From: Palsa-1033 sp963735455 | GTDB lineage: Bacteria > Chloroflexota > Limnocylindria > Limnocylindrales > CSP1-4 | Length of the DNA: 64,000 nucleotides | Assembly: GCA_963735455.1 (NCBI GenBank) | Contig: CAVTKZ010000002.1 | Coordinates: 1,054,001-1,118,000, forward strand | Reading direction: 5' to 3' | Shown: positions 62,687 to 64,000 of the stretch, piece by piece | Numbering within the stretch: position 1 is the stretch's first letter | Layout of the letters: each line of letters opens with the position of its first letter | Position numbers and translations under genes: made by a program | The notes under the pieces: generated by a model | Database searches by the model: none | What the model was told of the DNA's origin: nothing | The model's input: the letters and a program-made list of their open reading frames with translations, nothing else

Positions 62687-63982
62687 CTACCCCATCCCCG
62701 CCAATCGCACGAGAACCCCGGTCTCGCTTGGATCCGGGAATCGCTCCTTGAGCCGAGCGATCTCGCGACCGAGCTCATCGCGGATTTCGACGAGGGAACG
62801 GCCGCGCGTCTGCGCGACCAGGATCCGGGCGGCCGGTACCGGCTCATCGCCGAAGGAGGCTCGAAAGGTGGTCGGCCACTGGTGGCGGAAGGTGTCGAGC
62901 CGGTCGGCGAGACTCGGGCCTCCATCGATGGATCCCGCCCCGACCGGAGCGCCAACGACAAGGAACTCGTCGCCCCCATCACGAATTGCCATCGCGTCCG
63001 GGATCCGGGCGAGCGCCTGGGCAAACTCGCGCAGGCAGGCGTCACCGATTGCCATCCCGAGGCGATTGTTCACCTGTCCGAAGTGGGCCATGTCCAGGAA
63101 GGCGACCTCGACGTCGGCGTCCGCCAGGCCGGGCAGCTCCTGGAACAACCGGGCGAGGTCGGCGTAGTAGTCGTAGCTCGGCAGGCCGGTCCGCCGGTTG
63201 CGATTGGCAAGCGCGACCTCGGGCCAGTGGAAGCGGGCCGAGAATGGTCGAATCGCGGCGGCCAGCCAGGCACTCATCTCTCGGGTCAGCCAGACCGTCT
63301 CAGGCCCGAAGGCGCGCCACCAGCCATCAGGCCGCTGTTGTTCGAGGATGTACGCGATTGCCGCGCCTGGATCCCAGCCGGGATCGAGTCCACCGAGGAG
63401 GTCGACCGCGACAAGGGTGGTGAGCAGGTCAGATGGGCCATCGGCATCGCCAAAGCCCCCATCCGAGTGCTGGGCGTCACGGACCCACGCCGCCAACACG
63501 CCGGTCAGCTTCGGGTGGGTCCCGAGGGCGACGAGACCCGTGGCGAGCTGGGCGCTGGCCGAGACAAGCGGCATGCCATGGAACGGGAAACGCGTCCCCC
63601 GAACCGGGCCGCCATGGCCGAGCGTGGTGTCCGCGTAGCCCTCGGCGATGGCCAGGGCGAATGGATGAAGGAGGGCCAACGCCCGGGGTCGGCGTGCGAC
63701 ACACCACAGTGCCCAGGTGTCGCCCCAGGCGTGGGTCTCCTGGGCGAATTGGGCCATGTCGCGGCGGAGCTTCGTGCGCGACTCGGCCAGGAACCTCGAG
63801 GCGAGGACCGCCGCTTCGTCGTCGCCATCGGCGAGATCGCCCAGCCACTCGATCGTGTCGGCCAGGATGATCGGGCTCAGGAATCGGTCGATGAACGGGG
63901 CCCGATTCTCGGCCAGGGCGGCCTGGTCCCTGGGCCTCCACGCCTGCCAGCTCTCGATCGACCCGCTCCAATGGCCATACAT
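62687..63982 (-). CDS. Alpha/alpha-toroid domain fused to a GGDEF domain
   Basis: A 431-residue product; the upstream frame is open to the window edge, so the 5' end may be incomplete. Residues ~90-260 carry toroid repeats (HSDGGFGDADGPSDLLTTLV, PGWDPGAAIAYILEQQRPDG) as in squalene-cyclase-like proteins. Residues ~275-400 are a GGDEF domain: GLPSYDYYADLARLF, VAFLDMAHFGQVNNRLGMAI, DACLREFAQALARI and AIRDGGDEFLVVG. The GGDEF signature is intact, so it may make c-di-GMP. The combination is unusual; see findings. Confidence 0.72.
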   Translation of the reverse strand: MYGHWSGSIESWQAWRPRDQAALAENRAPFIDRFLSPIILADTIEWLGDLADGDDEAAVLASRFLAESRTKLRRDMAQFAQETHAWGDTWALWCVARRPRALALLHPFALAIAEGYADTTLGHGGPVRGTRFPFHGMPLVSASAQLATGLVALGTHPKLTGVLAAWVRDAQHSDGGFGDADGPSDLLTTLVAVDLLGGLDPGWDPGAAIAYILEQQRPDGWWRAFGPETVWLTREMSAWLAAAIRPFSARFHWPEVALANRNRRTGLPSYDYYADLARLFQELPGLADADVEVAFLDMAHFGQVNNRLGMAIGDACLREFAQALARIPDAMAIRDGGDEFLVVGAPVGAGSIDGGPSLADRLDTFRHQWPTTFRASFGDEPVPAARILVAQTRGRSLVEIRDELGREIARLKERFPDPSETGVLVRLAGMG

Positions 63983-64000
63983 TCGCAGCGACTTTGAGCT

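Overview
The window is very GC-rich bacterial DNA with tightly packed genes, many GTG starts and frequent 4-base stop/start overlaps of the types ATGA and GTGA. Lgt, several lipobox proteins, an EF-G-like paralogue next to yebC-ruvCAB, and a Flp-type pilin point to a lipoprotein-rich, single-membrane-like organism. An uncultured Chloroflexota (Limnocylindria-like) is my best guess from gene content. It is an inference and not proven by the sequence.

Layout. 1-20395 is a core-genome block: the tail of hisA, two lipoproteins, an EF-G-like GTPase on the minus strand, yebC-ruvC-ruvA, an Rrf2 regulator, ruvB-tgt, a small basic protein, recA-recX, rny, an antisense secreted C39-like protein, then ymdB-PHP-miaB-miaA-hflX and a broken unknown gene. 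These genes serve Holliday-junction processing, recombination, RNA decay, tRNA modification and ribosome-associated GTPases.

20396-34500 is accessory. Three direct copies of a conserved intergenic element (20444-20649, 22171-22377, 25731-25938) separate a flavin monooxygenase, two secreted beta-propeller lipoproteins and an unknown family. Each copy has a fixed-spacing upstream array, a -10 box and a core of about 106 nt that looks like a structured RNA. Toxin-like and YdeI remnants, an MFS transporter, a berberine-bridge-type oxidase, interleaved paralogue pairs and a secreted-style HExxH protein follow.

34500-64000 holds environmental sensing and envelope genes: a large ATP-binding LuxR regulator, an ECF sigma factor with a membrane beta-propeller partner, AraC, SnoaL-like proteins, two class III cyclases, lgt, an overlapping marR-ClC-ABC operon, a second ABC exporter, a Flp-like pilin, an arsR-AHSA1-hydrolase operon, lipoproteins, and at the edge an alpha/alpha-toroid protein fused to a GGDEF domain.

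Two global patterns affect how the annotation should be read. First, at least eleven genes or fragments need one extra G or C removed to be read in full, and every shift has the same sign (+1). This looks like systematic sequence error, though biology is not excluded. Second, many genes have a -10 hexamer 6-9 nt before the start codon, so leaderless transcription seems common.
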